Shown here: positions 39,082-51,488 of the stretch, one piece after another | Position numbering within the stretch: position 1 is the stretch's first letter | Layout of the letters: every line of letters begins with the position of its first letter | Source of the DNA: Clostridia bacterium | GTDB taxonomy: Bacteria; Bacillota; Clostridia; Oscillospirales; CAG-272 | NCBI GenBank assembly: GCA_017397175.1 | Contig: JAFQKA010000029.1 | Span: forward strand, 1-53,812 | Direction of reading: 5' to 3' | Length of the DNA: 53,812 nucleotides | Program-made: the position numbers and the translations under genes | The notes under the pieces: model-generated | Seen by the model: only the letters and a program-made list of their open reading frames with translations | Database searches by the model: none | What the model was told of the DNA's origin: nothing

Positions 39082-40206
39082 TTGAGAGTAATAATGACGG
39101 GCGGCGGCACGGGCGGGCACGTAAATCCGGCACTTGCCATTGCCAATACGATAGCTGAAAATGAGCCGGGCTCGGAGATTCTTTTCGTTGGAACCGAGCA
39201 CGGAATCGAAAATAAACTGACCGCGGCGGCAGGTTATCCCATACGCCACGTAAAGATCGCGGGATTCAAGCGCTCGCTGTCCCTGAAAAATATCAAGGCG
39301 GCTTATCTTGCCTTCGTTTCTCCGATGAAGGCTAAGAAGATAGTTCGTGATTTCAAGCCCGATATCGTTATCGGAACGGGCGGATACGTTTGCTGGCCGG
39401 TGCTTGTGGCGGCATCGAAAATGGGGATCCCTACGGCTGTTCACGAATCGAATGCCTTTCCCGGAGTGGCCGTAAGAAAATTACAGCCATACGTTGACGC
39501 CATCTGGCTGAATTTTGCCGAGAGTGAAAAATACCTGACCGCAAAGGATAAAATCCTTCGCGTTGGAAATCCCCTGCGAGGAGCTTTCGGAACCGTTGAG
39601 CGAGACGAGGCGAGAAAAAAGCTTGGTATCGAAGGGAAATACGAGCATTTTGTGCTTTCTTTTGGCGGGAGCCTGGGTGCAGAAAAGGTCAACGAGGCCT
39701 GCCTTGCATTTATGCGCGACTACGTAAAAAATCACCCCGAGGTATACCATCTGCACGCCTGCGGCTCGATAGAGCTTGAAGAGGCGACAAAAATGTACCG
39801 TGAATACGGTCTTGAAGACTGCGAAAACGCAAAGCTGGTGGAATACATCTATGATATGCCCGTTCAGATGGAGGCAGCAGACGTGATCATTTCTCGGGCG
39901 GGAGCTATGACCGTTTCCGAACTTGCTATGAGGAAAAAGGCGTCTGTTATGATACCTTCACCGAACGTCACGGATAACCACCAGTACAAGAACGCAAAGG
40001 CACTCTACGACCGCGGTGCAACCGTTCTGATAGAGGAAAAGGAGCTTTCGGACGGTGTCCTTGAAGGCGCGGTAGCGTCCCTTCTTTCGGACAGCGAAAA
40101 ACGCAAGGAAATGGGCGAGGCTGTATATTCGTTTTCCTGTGCCGACGCGAACAAGGTCATATATGAAGAAGTGAAAAAGCTTGTTGCAAGCAGGAGGGCC
40201 AAATGA
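39082..40206 (+). CDS. murG: UDP-GlcNAc:lipid I GlcNAc-transferase MurG
   Basis: 374 residues, TTG start with AAAGGAG 7 nt upstream (ATG at 39094 is an alternative). GGGTGGHVNPALA, VGTEHGIENKL, GTGGYVCWPVL, ESNAFPG, FGGSLGAEKVNEA and ISRAGAMTVSEL, all MurG. Membrane-associated; makes lipid II. Overlaps ftsQ by 4 bp. Confidence 0.96.
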   Translation: MRVIMTGGGTGGHVNPALAIANTIAENEPGSEILFVGTEHGIENKLTAAAGYPIRHVKIAGFKRSLSLKNIKAAYLAFVSPMKAKKIVRDFKPDIVIGTGGYVCWPVLVAASKMGIPTAVHESNAFPGVAVRKLQPYVDAIWLNFAESEKYLTAKDKILRVGNPLRGAFGTVERDEARKKLGIEGKYEHFVLSFGGSLGAEKVNEACLAFMRDYVKNHPEVYHLHACGSIELEEATKMYREYGLEDCENAKLVEYIYDMPVQMEAADVIISRAGAMTVSELAMRKKASVMIPSPNVTDNHQYKNAKALYDRGATVLIEEKELSDGVLEGAVASLLSDSEKRKEMGEAVYSFSCADANKVIYEEVKKLVASRRAK

Positions 40207-41033
40207 CAGGCGGCCGCGATCCCCGCAGATCGGGCAGACCGAGGCCAAATGCAGGACGCAGAGCAAGAACGGGATCACGCACGGGATTTTATTTGACTGT
40301 GGTGGGGTTGATCTTGGCATTGCTCGTGATCGGAACGCTGATAGTATGCTTTTTGACCTCTATTTTGAATATTTCCGAATTTGCCACCGCAAACGAGGGA
40401 CGGTATACCCCTCAGGAATTGGCGGAGGCGGCCGGAATAAAACTTGGCGAGAAGATCTGGTCGGTGGACACGAAAAAAGCGGAACGGAATATACTTGAGA
40501 CCTACACCGAGATCGGAAGCGTGAAAATCAAACGCGAGCTGCCTGACAGGGTGATTTTTGAGCCTGTTTACGCCACCGCCAAGTATTATATCGCCCTGTA
40601 CGGCGAATATTACACTCTGTCTGACAGTCTCCGAGTCCTCGAAAGAGTAGAGAGCCGAAGCTACTGTACGGGGCTGCGGCTTGTATGCCTTGAACTTCCC
40701 GAGATCCGTCGGGCGGTGACCGGTGAGGTGCTTACCTTTGCCGCGGAAAATTCAGTAGATTATATTGCGCGAATGCTCTCGGCAGTATCAGGTTCGGAGC
40801 TATACTCGATGATAGACAAGCTCTCAATCAAGAGCAAATTTGAGTGCTATGCCATAAAGACCGACTGCTTTAAGATCACTTTCGGTGAGGTAAAGGACGA
40901 AATTCTGAAGATAAAAATGGCTCTGCGGGTCATGGAGGACGGCGGTTATCACACTCAGACCGGAGTGTTCGTTGATGCGACGGATGCCTCCGAGGTGGTG
41001 GTTGCCGTGCGGAAAAATGAAAAAATCGGGTGA
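40203..41033 (+). CDS. ftsQ: Cell division protein FtsQ/DivIB
   Basis: 276 residues. Basic cytoplasmic N-terminus (1-27, Arg/Gly-rich), one transmembrane helix (about 29-54), then a POTRA domain (LNISEFATANEGRYTPQEL, SVKIKRELPDRVIFEPVYATAKY) and a beta domain ending in ALRVMEDGGYHTQTGVFVD. Part of the FtsQ-FtsL-FtsB divisome subcomplex. The ATG overlaps the murG stop (ATGA). Confidence 0.88.
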   Translation: MTGGRDPRRSGRPRPNAGRRARTGSRTGFYLTVVGLILALLVIGTLIVCFLTSILNISEFATANEGRYTPQELAEAAGIKLGEKIWSVDTKKAERNILETYTEIGSVKIKRELPDRVIFEPVYATAKYYIALYGEYYTLSDSLRVLERVESRSYCTGLRLVCLELPEIRRAVTGEVLTFAAENSVDYIARMLSAVSGSELYSMIDKLSIKSKFECYAIKTDCFKITFGEVKDEILKIKMALRVMEDGGYHTQTGVFVDATDASEVVVAVRKNEKIG

Positions 41034-41091
41034 TTTTACCTCATTTCCCTGAAAATACAGCCATTTTCGGTTATTTTTTTCACGAAAACTA

Positions 41092-41125
41092 TTGCAAAAT
41101 TTTAAAAAATATATTATTATATAAT
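41092..41125 (+). promoter_or_regulatory. Promoter of ftsZ
   Basis: TTGCAA (41092-41097), 17 bp, TATTAT (41115-41120); an overlapping TATAAT lies at 41120-41125. Allows ftsZ to be expressed apart from the dcw operon. Confidence 0.75.
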
Positions 41126-41129
41126 AAGA

Positions 41130-41145
41130 GAAACTATATAGTTTC
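41130..41145. promoter_or_regulatory. 16-bp palindrome at the ftsZ transcription start
   Basis: GAAACTATATAGTTTC, perfect palindrome, 5 bp after the -10 box, covering the predicted +1. Candidate operator for a dimeric regulator of ftsZ. Confidence 0.5.
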
Positions 41146-41195
41146 CTTATATAGAAGAAAAACAATTCACATAAAAGAAAACGGAGGATATTAAA

Positions 41196-42491
41196 ATGCC
41201 ATTTGAACACGACGTATCTTATGACAGCGGTGTAAGTATTAAAGTCATCGGTGTCGGAGGCGGCGGAAATAACGCCGTTAATCGCATGATTTCCGAAAAT
41301 ATCAAGGGTGTTGAGTTCATCGCTGTGAACACAGACCGTCAGGCTCTGAGAAATTCCAGCACACCCAACCAGGTAGTTATCGGCGAGAAGATCACAAAGG
41401 GCTTTGGCGCAGGTGCCAATCCCGAGATTGGCGCAAGAGCTGCCGAAGAAAGTCTGGACGATATCAAAGCCGCGCTCAGCGGTGCCGACATGGTGTTTAT
41501 CACCAGCGGTATGGGCGGCGGTACGGGTACGGGTGCGGCTCCCATAGTTGCAAGAGCGGCAAGAGAGCTTGACATTCTGACCGTTGGTATCGTAACAAAG
41601 CCCTTTGCTTTCGAGGGCAGAAGAAGAATGGCGTTTGCCGAAGAGGGTATCGCTAATCTTTCCGATTACGTTGACGCGCTTGTAGTTATCCCCAATGAGA
41701 GACTCAAGCAGGTCTCCGAAACCCGCATAACTCTCGCTAACGCTTTTGAGATCGCCGATGACACTCTCCGTCACGGTGTTCAGAGCATTTCCGAGCTTAT
41801 CAACGTTCCCGGTTTCATTAACCTGGACTTCGCTGACGTTACTTCCGTTATGAAGGACGCAGGCTACGCTCATATGGGCGTTGGCGCCGCTACGGGCAAG
41901 GATAAGGCAGAGCTTGCCGCAAAGGCAGCCATCTCCAGCCCTCTCCTCGAGACCTCTATCGGCGGAGCTACGGGTATCCTTATCAGCATCACCGCTTCTC
42001 CCGACATCGGACTTGAAGACGTTGATCTGGCATGTAACAAGATCTCAAGCGAGGCTCATCCCGATGCTAACGTTATCTTTGGTGTTGCGTTCGATGAGGA
42101 CCTTGAAGACGAGATGAAGATCACTATCATCGCAACAGGCTTTGAAAAGAAGGACGAGGACAAGAATACAGTTGCCGCGCCCGTAGTTACAGAGCCCGTA
42201 AAGCGTCCCGCATCGGCAGAGAAGAACGAGGAGGAGTCTCCCGAGGTTCCCACATTTGAGGCACCCGCAGCTCCCGCACCCGCACCTGCTCCTGCTCAGA
42301 GACCTCAGTATGTTCCTCAGGCCCCTACATACGACGTTCCCGGCTATAACTCTCCCGCAGAGGGCGCTCCCGTGCGCGCTGAGGGCGGTATCATGGCAGG
42401 CGAGACCGTAGGAGACGAGGAATTTGACGAGATGATCAAGATGCTCAGAAACGGAAGCCGTCGCCGTGACGACTTCAGAGGCAGAAGATAA
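41196..42491 (+). CDS. ftsZ: Cell division protein FtsZ
   Basis: 431 residues. GTP-binding GVGGGGNNAVNRM and the tubulin signature GGGTGTGAAP, then NLDFADVTSVM (T7 loop region), a Pro/Ala-rich linker (about 325-395) and a C-terminal peptide EEFDEMIKMLRNGSRRR followed by Arg-rich end, which binds FtsA/SepF/ZapA-type partners. Polymerises as the Z ring under the membrane. ACGGAGGAT RBS. No ftsA precedes it. Confidence 0.98.
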   Translation: MPFEHDVSYDSGVSIKVIGVGGGGNNAVNRMISENIKGVEFIAVNTDRQALRNSSTPNQVVIGEKITKGFGAGANPEIGARAAEESLDDIKAALSGADMVFITSGMGGGTGTGAAPIVARAARELDILTVGIVTKPFAFEGRRRMAFAEEGIANLSDYVDALVVIPNERLKQVSETRITLANAFEIADDTLRHGVQSISELINVPGFINLDFADVTSVMKDAGYAHMGVGAATGKDKAELAAKAAISSPLLETSIGGATGILISITASPDIGLEDVDLACNKISSEAHPDANVIFGVAFDEDLEDEMKITIIATGFEKKDEDKNTVAAPVVTEPVKRPASAEKNEEESPEVPTFEAPAAPAPAPAPAQRPQYVPQAPTYDVPGYNSPAEGAPVRAEGGIMAGETVGDEEFDEMIKMLRNGSRRRDDFRGRR

Positions 42492-42510
42492 TTCGTCTCA
42501 CCCGACAAAT

Positions 42511-42545
42511 AAAGAGTGTTGCCGCGTGCGGCAACACTCTTTTGA
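42511..42545 (+). terminator. Terminator of ftsZ
   Basis: Perfect 15-bp stem AAAGAGTGTTGCCGC / GCGGCAACACTCTTT, 2-nt loop, T run. Marks the end of the dcw region. Confidence 0.9.
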
Positions 42546-42587
42546 ACTTTTAACATATGTTAAGACTGTTTTGAAGGAAACACGAAT

Positions 42588-43037
42588 ATGAACGTGAAAA
42601 AGGACCAAGAAAATAAATTCTATGAAACGCAATCGCTTAATTTGATAAGCTCATCGGAGAGCGTTTTTAATGGTGATTTGGGCGGATGTACTTGGCGTGA
42701 TGAAAACGGCAATCGGATACCCAAAGAAAAACTGAATCAATATCTTGAAGAAAAGCATGAAAAGTTGCTTAAGGAATCGTTGAGAAGATATATGCCGATA
42801 GGATCTGTTGTTGGATTGAAAAATACAGTTGGTTGTTATATGGTAATTGGGTACAAATCCATAGCTGAGGGCACGTTGATGGATTATCAGGCGGTTAGAT
42901 ATCCACAGGGAACAACGGATAATATGCCGACATATGAATTTAACCATGACGACATAGAAGAAATTTATCATGTAGGTATGTCGGATAATATTCAGAGAGC
43001 GTATAAACAGAAATTGTTAGATGAGGAAAAATGTTGA
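42588..43037 (+). CDS. DUF4176-domain protein
   Basis: 149 residues. N-terminal helical part (1-65) and C-terminal DUF4176-like domain (YMPIGSVVGLKNTVGCYMVIGY, AVRYPQGTTDN, FNHDDIEEIYHVGM). DUF4176 proteins usually sit next to type VII (ESX) secretion genes, but none are nearby. The gene is AT-rich and its codon use differs from the ftsZ and manA neighbours, so it may be imported. Function unknown. GAAGGAAA RBS. Confidence 0.75.
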   Translation: MNVKKDQENKFYETQSLNLISSSESVFNGDLGGCTWRDENGNRIPKEKLNQYLEEKHEKLLKESLRRYMPIGSVVGLKNTVGCYMVIGYKSIAEGTLMDYQAVRYPQGTTDNMPTYEFNHDDIEEIYHVGMSDNIQRAYKQKLLDEEKC

Positions 43038-43125
43038 GAATTAGGTCGAATTATTTACTGAAAAACTGTTGTAGGTTTACCGTAAATAGAATTTTAGTAC
43101 CAATTACTTAAAAAAAGTATAAAAA

Positions 43126-43833
43126 ATGAACTTCCCATTGCTTGGTGCTCTGGTGAACACGGGCACTGTAATTTTAGGAAGCCTGATAGGGCTTCTTTTG
43201 CGAAAAGGAATATCGAAAAGGATATCCGATTCGGTTATGATGGCAATGTCTCTTTGCGTCGCGTGGATCGGAATCACAGGAGCGATCAAAGGAAATAACA
43301 CCATCGTTATCATTCTTTCCACCCTTGTGGGTGCTCTGATCGGTGAAGCTATCGACATTGACCGATACGTGAACAGACTGGGGAAGAAGATCGAAGAAAA
43401 GGTCGGAGAAGGCCACGGAAGTGTGTCACAGGGTTTTGTTTCTGCCACTCTCCTTTTCTGTGTTGGCTCCATGACTATCCTCGGAGCTCTTGAAAGCGGT
43501 CTGACGGGAAATCACAAAACGCAACTTGCAAAGGCGTTGCTTGATTTCGTTTCCTCTATGATCTACGCGTCCTCGTTTGGTGTCGGAGTTGTCTTTGCCG
43601 CAGGTTCGGTTCTTGTGATACAGGGCAGTATAACCCTCATGGCTACTTGGCTTGAACCCTTGCTCTCGGCGGCGGTGATCACGGAAATGACGGCTGTCGG
43701 TTCTATTTTTATTGTGGGTCTTGCGTTGAATATGATGGGGGTGACCAAGTTCAAGCTGATGAACTATATCCCTGCTATATTTCTGCCGATCCTGTTTTGT
43801 CCGCTTTACGATTACATAGTCGGACTTTTTTGA
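43126..43833 (+). CDS. DUF554 family membrane protein
   Basis: 235 residues, about six transmembrane helices. Starts GALVNTGTVILGSLIGLLL, contains GFVSATLLFCVGSMTILGALESGL and LSAAVITEMTAVG, typical of DUF554 (YdfK/YqgA). Transport or membrane role unknown. No clear RBS before the ATG. manA follows after 8 nt. Confidence 0.9.
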   Translation: MNFPLLGALVNTGTVILGSLIGLLLRKGISKRISDSVMMAMSLCVAWIGITGAIKGNNTIVIILSTLVGALIGEAIDIDRYVNRLGKKIEEKVGEGHGSVSQGFVSATLLFCVGSMTILGALESGLTGNHKTQLAKALLDFVSSMIYASSFGVGVVFAAGSVLVIQGSITLMATWLEPLLSAAVITEMTAVGSIFIVGLALNMMGVTKFKLMNYIPAIFLPILFCPLYDYIVGLF

Positions 43834-43841
43834 GGTGAAAC

Positions 43842-44795
43842 ATGAAAAATCTTTATCCTATGCGGCTTTCACCCCTTCCCATGGAAAGACTTTGGGGTGG
43901 GGACAAGCTGGGGAAATTTTACAATAAAAACTGCACGGAGGGCACGGGCGAGACCTGGGAGCTTTCGGTGCGTGAAAAAGAAAAAAGCGTTGTTTTAAAC
44001 GGGGTTTTTAAGGAAAAAACTCTTTTCGAGCTGATCAACGGGGATAAGTCCTTGATGGGTACGCGCTTTGCAGGCGGCGAATTTCCGCTTCTGATCAAAT
44101 TCATTGACGCGGCGGATGATCTGTCCGTTCAGGTGCATCCCGACGATGAGTATGCCGCGAAAACAGAAAATGACGTGGGTAAAACCGAAATGTGGCATAT
44201 CGTGGAGGCCGAGCCGGGCGCAAAGCTGGTTTACGGTCTTGGCGAGGGCGTGACCCCCGAGGATTTTGCTCTTGCAGTTCGTTCGGGTAAAACCCTGAGT
44301 GCGTTGAATCAGATAGAAGTCCATGCAGGCGAGACATATTTTATTCCTGCGGGACTTGTTCACGCTATCGGCGGCGGTATTCTGCTTGCCGAGGTCCAGC
44401 AGAACTGCGATCTGACCTACCGTGTGTACGATTTTGACCGTCTCGACAAGAACGGAAAGCCTCGGGAGCTTCATACCAAAAAGGCTATCGAGTGCGTGAA
44501 ATGCTTTTCTCGTGAGGATATTGACGCCATTCGTTTTGAATGCGGAAGCAGAGGCGGCGAGATCCTTGCCGATTGCAGGTATTTCAAGGTGAAAAGGCTT
44601 GAGATCGGCAGCGAAAGAAAAATCTCCGTCACCGAAGAAGACTTTGTTCATCTTCTCTGCATAAGCGGCGGCGGAAAGCTGATATACGAAGATGAAGAAT
44701 ACGAAATATGCCGCGGGGACAGTTATTTTCTTCCTGCGGGACTTGGTGATTTGTTGCTTGAAGGTAATATGACGGTTATGTTGTCACAGATCTGA
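43842..44795 (+). CDS. manA: Mannose-6-phosphate isomerase, class I type
   Basis: 317 residues. Cupin zinc ligands in VQVHPDD (Gln/His), KTEMWHIVE (Glu) and PAGLVHAIGGG (His), plus YRVYDFDR. It interconverts mannose-6-phosphate and fructose-6-phosphate, feeding mannose catabolism or GDP-mannose for surface glycans. GAGGTGA RBS. Lies between DUF554 and the LTA synthase-like gene in a tight operon (gaps of 8-9 nt). Confidence 0.93.
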   Translation: MKNLYPMRLSPLPMERLWGGDKLGKFYNKNCTEGTGETWELSVREKEKSVVLNGVFKEKTLFELINGDKSLMGTRFAGGEFPLLIKFIDAADDLSVQVHPDDEYAAKTENDVGKTEMWHIVEAEPGAKLVYGLGEGVTPEDFALAVRSGKTLSALNQIEVHAGETYFIPAGLVHAIGGGILLAEVQQNCDLTYRVYDFDRLDKNGKPRELHTKKAIECVKCFSREDIDAIRFECGSRGGEILADCRYFKVKRLEIGSERKISVTEEDFVHLLCISGGGKLIYEDEEYEICRGDSYFLPAGLGDLLLEGNMTVMLSQI

Positions 44796-44804
44796 CAGAA
44801 AGGT

Positions 44805-46814
44805 ATGAAATTGAACAATACCCCGGAAAAACAAAAGAAAACAAAAGAGCCCATAGGCAAGCGGATAAAGGCGAAGATCAAGAGCGACCTTTTGGCGGTG
44901 AGAAATATCCCCCGCGATGTAAAGACATATTTTTCTCGGCTTCCGGGACGAATGAAGACATGGGATTTTGGAGACTGGCTTTTGGCGGTCGTTAAGTGTG
45001 TCAGGATCCTTTTGACCCTGGCGGCGCTTGTGGGATTTCCATACGTTGCTTACACCATGCAGGAGTCCTTCTATTACAGCGTTGAGGATCTGAGCGACGG
45101 TATGTTTGCCTACAACCTCCTTTTTGTGTACCTGGTAGAGCTGTTTATTCTGGCACTTACCTGGTCACCTCGATGGGCGGTTTTCGGAACTACCTTGATG
45201 TGTGGGGTCCTGGGCGTGACCCAGTATGCGGTAATGCTTTTCCGCTTTACCCCCATTATGCCCTGGGACGTTCTGTCCCTTGGCACGGCGCTGTCGGTGG
45301 CGGGCAACTACGAGTTTGTATGGAACTACAAGATCAAGGTGTGGGTGGCCGTCTATATCGCCATGCTGATAATCTCGGTCATTCTCCTTGCAAAGCCCAA
45401 AAAGCCCAGGATCGGTAAGTGGCCGATACGTATTCTCTGCGCTGTGCTCTGCCTTTTTATGATGGGCGGATACGTGGACAATTCGGCAGACGAGAAATTC
45501 CAGTCGAAAATGGGATATTATCCCTATCTGTTTACTCCTACGGTTGTCTATCGCCGCAACGGTTTTTACTTCAGCTTCACCTCGCTTTTAAAATACCTGA
45601 ACGTTGAAGAGCCGAGGGGATACGATCCCGACCGTCTAATGGAGGAAGCACACACTCTGATTGAAACCGAGCGCGAAAAGGGACAGGCAAGCATAGACGA
45701 AGAAAATAAAATGCCCAACATTATTGTCGTCATGAACGAATCTTTTTCCGATATTGAGGTTCACGGCGACATTGACACGGACGACGTTGAGATAATGCCG
45801 TTTATCAATTCTCTTACCGAAAACACGGTAAAGGGTTGGGCATATACCTCAGTCAAGGGAGGCAACACTCCAAATTCCGAGTTTGAATTTCTCACCGGAG
45901 ATTCTATGGCGTTTCTGCCTGCGGGAAGTATTCCTTATCAGCAGTATCTTAAGGGAGAGACCCCGAATTTTATGTCTCAGCTTGCCAATCTGGGCTATAA
46001 GACCTACGGTGTTCACCCATATAACGCGTCTGGCTGGCAAAGGGACACGGTCTATCCGATGTTCGGTATCTCGGAGAGCTTTTTCAGCCGTGATTTCCTC
46101 TATCCCAAGCGGGTCAGAGACTATATTTCGGACGAATCCGTATACGAGATGATAAAGGAGTTGACCGGCAAAAACAAAGGCACAGGGAAGCCGGTGGCGG
46201 TCTTTGCCGTAACCATGCAGAATCACGGCGGTTACAGTAACGGACACACCTTTGACAATTTCACGCAGGACGTTGAGCTTTACAATATCCGCTCGACCTA
46301 TGCGGGTCAGGTGGCGACTTACCTGTCGCTTATAAAGCTTTCGGACAGCGCTTTTGAGGGATTGGTAAAATCCTATGAAAAGGAAAGCACGCCTACCGTT
46401 ATTCTTATGTTCGGAGACCATCAGCCAAACGGAACTATAACGAATCCCGTTCTTCATGCCCACGGAAAAACAGGTGTTCCGGCAAACATGGAAGAGTTGG
46501 CGGCGCAATACGTTGTTCCATTTGTCATGTGGGCGAATTACGATATTGAGGAGCAGACGGAGGTGGTCACAAGCCTCAACTATCTGAATATTTTCTTGTC
46601 CGAGACGGCAGGAATAGAGCTGAGCCAATATCAGCTTTTCCGTCGGGGGCTGGCAGAGGAATATCCCGTTATAACGGCGAATTTTGCCATTGACGCGGAC
46701 GGAAATATCATCACGGTAGAGGATATGAAGGGTGACAACGTGGAGACTTACAAAAAGCTTCAGTACGCGCATATCTTTGACCGCACACGGATACTTGATA
46801 ATTTTTACGAATAA
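44805..46814 (+). CDS. LTA synthase-family membrane sulfatase-fold protein
   Basis: 669 residues. Cytoplasmic N-terminus (1-60), about five transmembrane helices (60-225), then an extracellular sulfatase/alkaline-phosphatase fold (about 305-610): VVMNESFSDI (metal Glu), GGNTPNSEFEFLTG with the probable catalytic Thr, HPYNASGW and MFGDHQPNG (Asp-His). LtaS-type enzymes polymerise glycerol phosphate on a lipid anchor; other family members transfer phospho-groups to surface glycans. ATG 44805 has an RBS only 1-2 nt away; TTG 44811 is better spaced after AAAGG and may be the real start. Confidence 0.9.
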   Translation: MKLNNTPEKQKKTKEPIGKRIKAKIKSDLLAVRNIPRDVKTYFSRLPGRMKTWDFGDWLLAVVKCVRILLTLAALVGFPYVAYTMQESFYYSVEDLSDGMFAYNLLFVYLVELFILALTWSPRWAVFGTTLMCGVLGVTQYAVMLFRFTPIMPWDVLSLGTALSVAGNYEFVWNYKIKVWVAVYIAMLIISVILLAKPKKPRIGKWPIRILCAVLCLFMMGGYVDNSADEKFQSKMGYYPYLFTPTVVYRRNGFYFSFTSLLKYLNVEEPRGYDPDRLMEEAHTLIETEREKGQASIDEENKMPNIIVVMNESFSDIEVHGDIDTDDVEIMPFINSLTENTVKGWAYTSVKGGNTPNSEFEFLTGDSMAFLPAGSIPYQQYLKGETPNFMSQLANLGYKTYGVHPYNASGWQRDTVYPMFGISESFFSRDFLYPKRVRDYISDESVYEMIKELTGKNKGTGKPVAVFAVTMQNHGGYSNGHTFDNFTQDVELYNIRSTYAGQVATYLSLIKLSDSAFEGLVKSYEKESTPTVILMFGDHQPNGTITNPVLHAHGKTGVPANMEELAAQYVVPFVMWANYDIEEQTEVVTSLNYLNIFLSETAGIELSQYQLFRRGLAEEYPVITANFAIDADGNIITVEDMKGDNVETYKKLQYAHIFDRTRILDNFYE

Positions 46815-46841
46815 AAAAGGACGGCTATGCCGTCCTTTTTT
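46813..46841. terminator. Bidirectional terminator
   Basis: AAAAAAGGACGGC / GCCGTCCTTTTTT, TAT loop, between convergent genes. Confidence 0.9.
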
Positions 46842-47331
46842 ATATGTGTTCCTTTATTTTGTCTGCCAGTCTTCCGATCTCCTCGGTGTAGATGGTGGGC
46901 ATTACGAAATCTTCGTTTTCGCGGTTTGATTCGATGAACATTTTCAGAAGGAATCTGTCGAATCTGCTTTGATTGTCGGGTTTCAGCTCGCCGCCGAGAG
47001 AAGTGTATACAAGTGCGGATTCGAGCAGAGGTGCGGGGAAGTTTTTCTTGAAATATTCATCCGTGCCATCGCTGAGACCGTTGCAGATGAAAAAGGCGTA
47101 TTTTGACGGCACAAAGGTGCTCACTTCGATGAATTTTTTTGCGGTTTTGTGCAACTTTCCCATACGTATAGGTCCGCCGACTACCGTGAAATCAAAGTCG
47201 GCAGGGCTCAGATCGGGGATGACCGAAAGGTCTGCTAAAGTCACTTGGTGCTGCGGCAGGAGCTGAGCCAATTTTTCGGCGCAGATGCGCGTTGTGCCGC
47301 TTTTTGTTGCGTATGCTATAAGAATTTTCAT
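46840..47331 (-). CDS. Flavodoxin-domain protein
   Basis: 163 residues. FMN phosphate loop AYATKSGTTRICAE (10-23), TVVGGPIRMGKLHK and FFICNGLSDGTDE segments, like flavodoxin_5/HemG-type proteins. A cytoplasmic electron carrier or quinone/protoporphyrinogen-type reductase; partner not known. GGGAG about 9 nt before the ATG. Divergent from ligA. Confidence 0.88.
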   Translation of the reverse strand: MKILIAYATKSGTTRICAEKLAQLLPQHQVTLADLSVIPDLSPADFDFTVVGGPIRMGKLHKTAKKFIEVSTFVPSKYAFFICNGLSDGTDEYFKKNFPAPLLESALVYTSLGGELKPDNQSRFDRFLLKMFIESNRENEDFVMPTIYTEEIGRLADKIKEHI

Positions 47332-47358
47332 TTTGAGGGTCTCCCAAATAAATTTTTG

Positions 47359-50298
<2,940 letters not shown>

Positions 50299-50322
50299 TG
50301 TAAAAATTATGCAATTCTCATA

Positions 50323-50351
50323 TTGAAATATTATTCATTCTGATGTATAAT
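50323..50351 (+). promoter_or_regulatory. Sigma-A promoter of asd
   Basis: TTGAAA (50323-50328), 17 bp, TATAAT (50346-50351). Confidence 0.8.
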
Positions 50352-50395
50352 ATTCAAAACAGTAAAATCGAAATTTATTTTTAGGAGATAAAACC

Positions 50396-51472
50396 ATGAA
50401 AAAGCTTAACGTTGGTGTCATTGGCGCCACAGGTATGGTAGGTCAGAGATTTCTGACGCTTCTTGACAATCACCCTTATTTTAACGTAACAGCCCTTGCC
50501 GCATCTGCCCGTTCCGCAGGCAAGACCTACGAAGAGGCTCTCGGCGGCAGATGGAAGCTGAAGGCTCCCATTCCCGAATTTGCAAAGAAGATGGTCGTTA
50601 TCGACGCTTCCAAGATCGAGGAGATGAAGCCTCTTGTAGACTTTGTTTTCTGCGCTGTTGACATGAAGAAGGACGAGGTCCTGGCGCTTGAAGAAATGTA
50701 CGCAAAGGCCGAGATCCCCGTTGTATCCAACAACTCCGCCAACAGAAAGACCCCCGACGTTCCCATGGTGATTCCTGAGATCAACGACGAGCACCTTGAG
50801 ATCATTGCGGCTCAGAAGAAGAGACTGGGCACCGAGAAGGGCTTTATCGCAGTTAAGCCCAACTGCTCTATCCAGAGCTACGTTCCTATGCTTACACCTC
50901 TGCGTAAGTTCGGTATCAAGCAGGTCGTTGCAACCACATACCAGGCAATTTCCGGCGCAGGCAAGACCTTTAACGAGTGGCCCGAGATGGTGGATAACGT
51001 AATTCCTTTCATCGGCGGTGAGGAAGAGAAGAGCGAGCAGGAGCCTCTGAAAATCTGGGGTAAGGTTGAGGACGGCAAGATCGTACCCGCAACAGATACG
51101 CTTATTACAACTCAGTGCATTCGTGTTCCCGTAACAGACGGTCACACGGCGGCGGTTTTCGTAAACTTTGAGAACAAGCCCACAAAGGAAGAGATCCTTC
51201 AGGCTTGGGCGTCCTTTAAGGGCAAACCCCAGGAGCTTGAGCTTCCCCATGCACCCGCTCAGTTCGTTACTTACTTTGAGGAGGATAACCGTCCCCAGGC
51301 GGCCCTTGACCGCGACATTTACGGCGGTATGGGTGTTAGTTGCGGCAGACTCCGCGAGGACTCTATGTTCGACTATAAGTTTGTGGGTCTTTCCCACAAC
51401 ACGTTGCGCGGTGCGGCAGGCGGTGCTGTACTTATCGCAGAGCTTCTTTATAAGCTTGGTTATCTGTATTGA
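50396..51472 (+). CDS. asd: Aspartate-semialdehyde dehydrogenase
   Basis: 358 residues. NADP-binding GVIGATGMVGQRF, catalytic Cys157 in VKPNCSIQ, VTDGHTAAVF with the active-site His, and TTYQAISGAGK. The VKPNCS form and length are like the archaeal/fungal-type ASD subfamily also found in Clostridia. It reduces aspartyl phosphate toward lysine, meso-DAP, threonine and methionine, supplying DAP for MurE. AGGAGA RBS; single-gene unit. Confidence 0.95.
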   Translation: MKKLNVGVIGATGMVGQRFLTLLDNHPYFNVTALAASARSAGKTYEEALGGRWKLKAPIPEFAKKMVVIDASKIEEMKPLVDFVFCAVDMKKDEVLALEEMYAKAEIPVVSNNSANRKTPDVPMVIPEINDEHLEIIAAQKKRLGTEKGFIAVKPNCSIQSYVPMLTPLRKFGIKQVVATTYQAISGAGKTFNEWPEMVDNVIPFIGGEEEKSEQEPLKIWGKVEDGKIVPATDTLITTQCIRVPVTDGHTAAVFVNFENKPTKEEILQAWASFKGKPQELELPHAPAQFVTYFEEDNRPQAALDRDIYGGMGVSCGRLREDSMFDYKFVGLSHNTLRGAAGGAVLIAELLYKLGYLY

Positions 51473-51488
51473 TTTCTTGATTCCTAAT

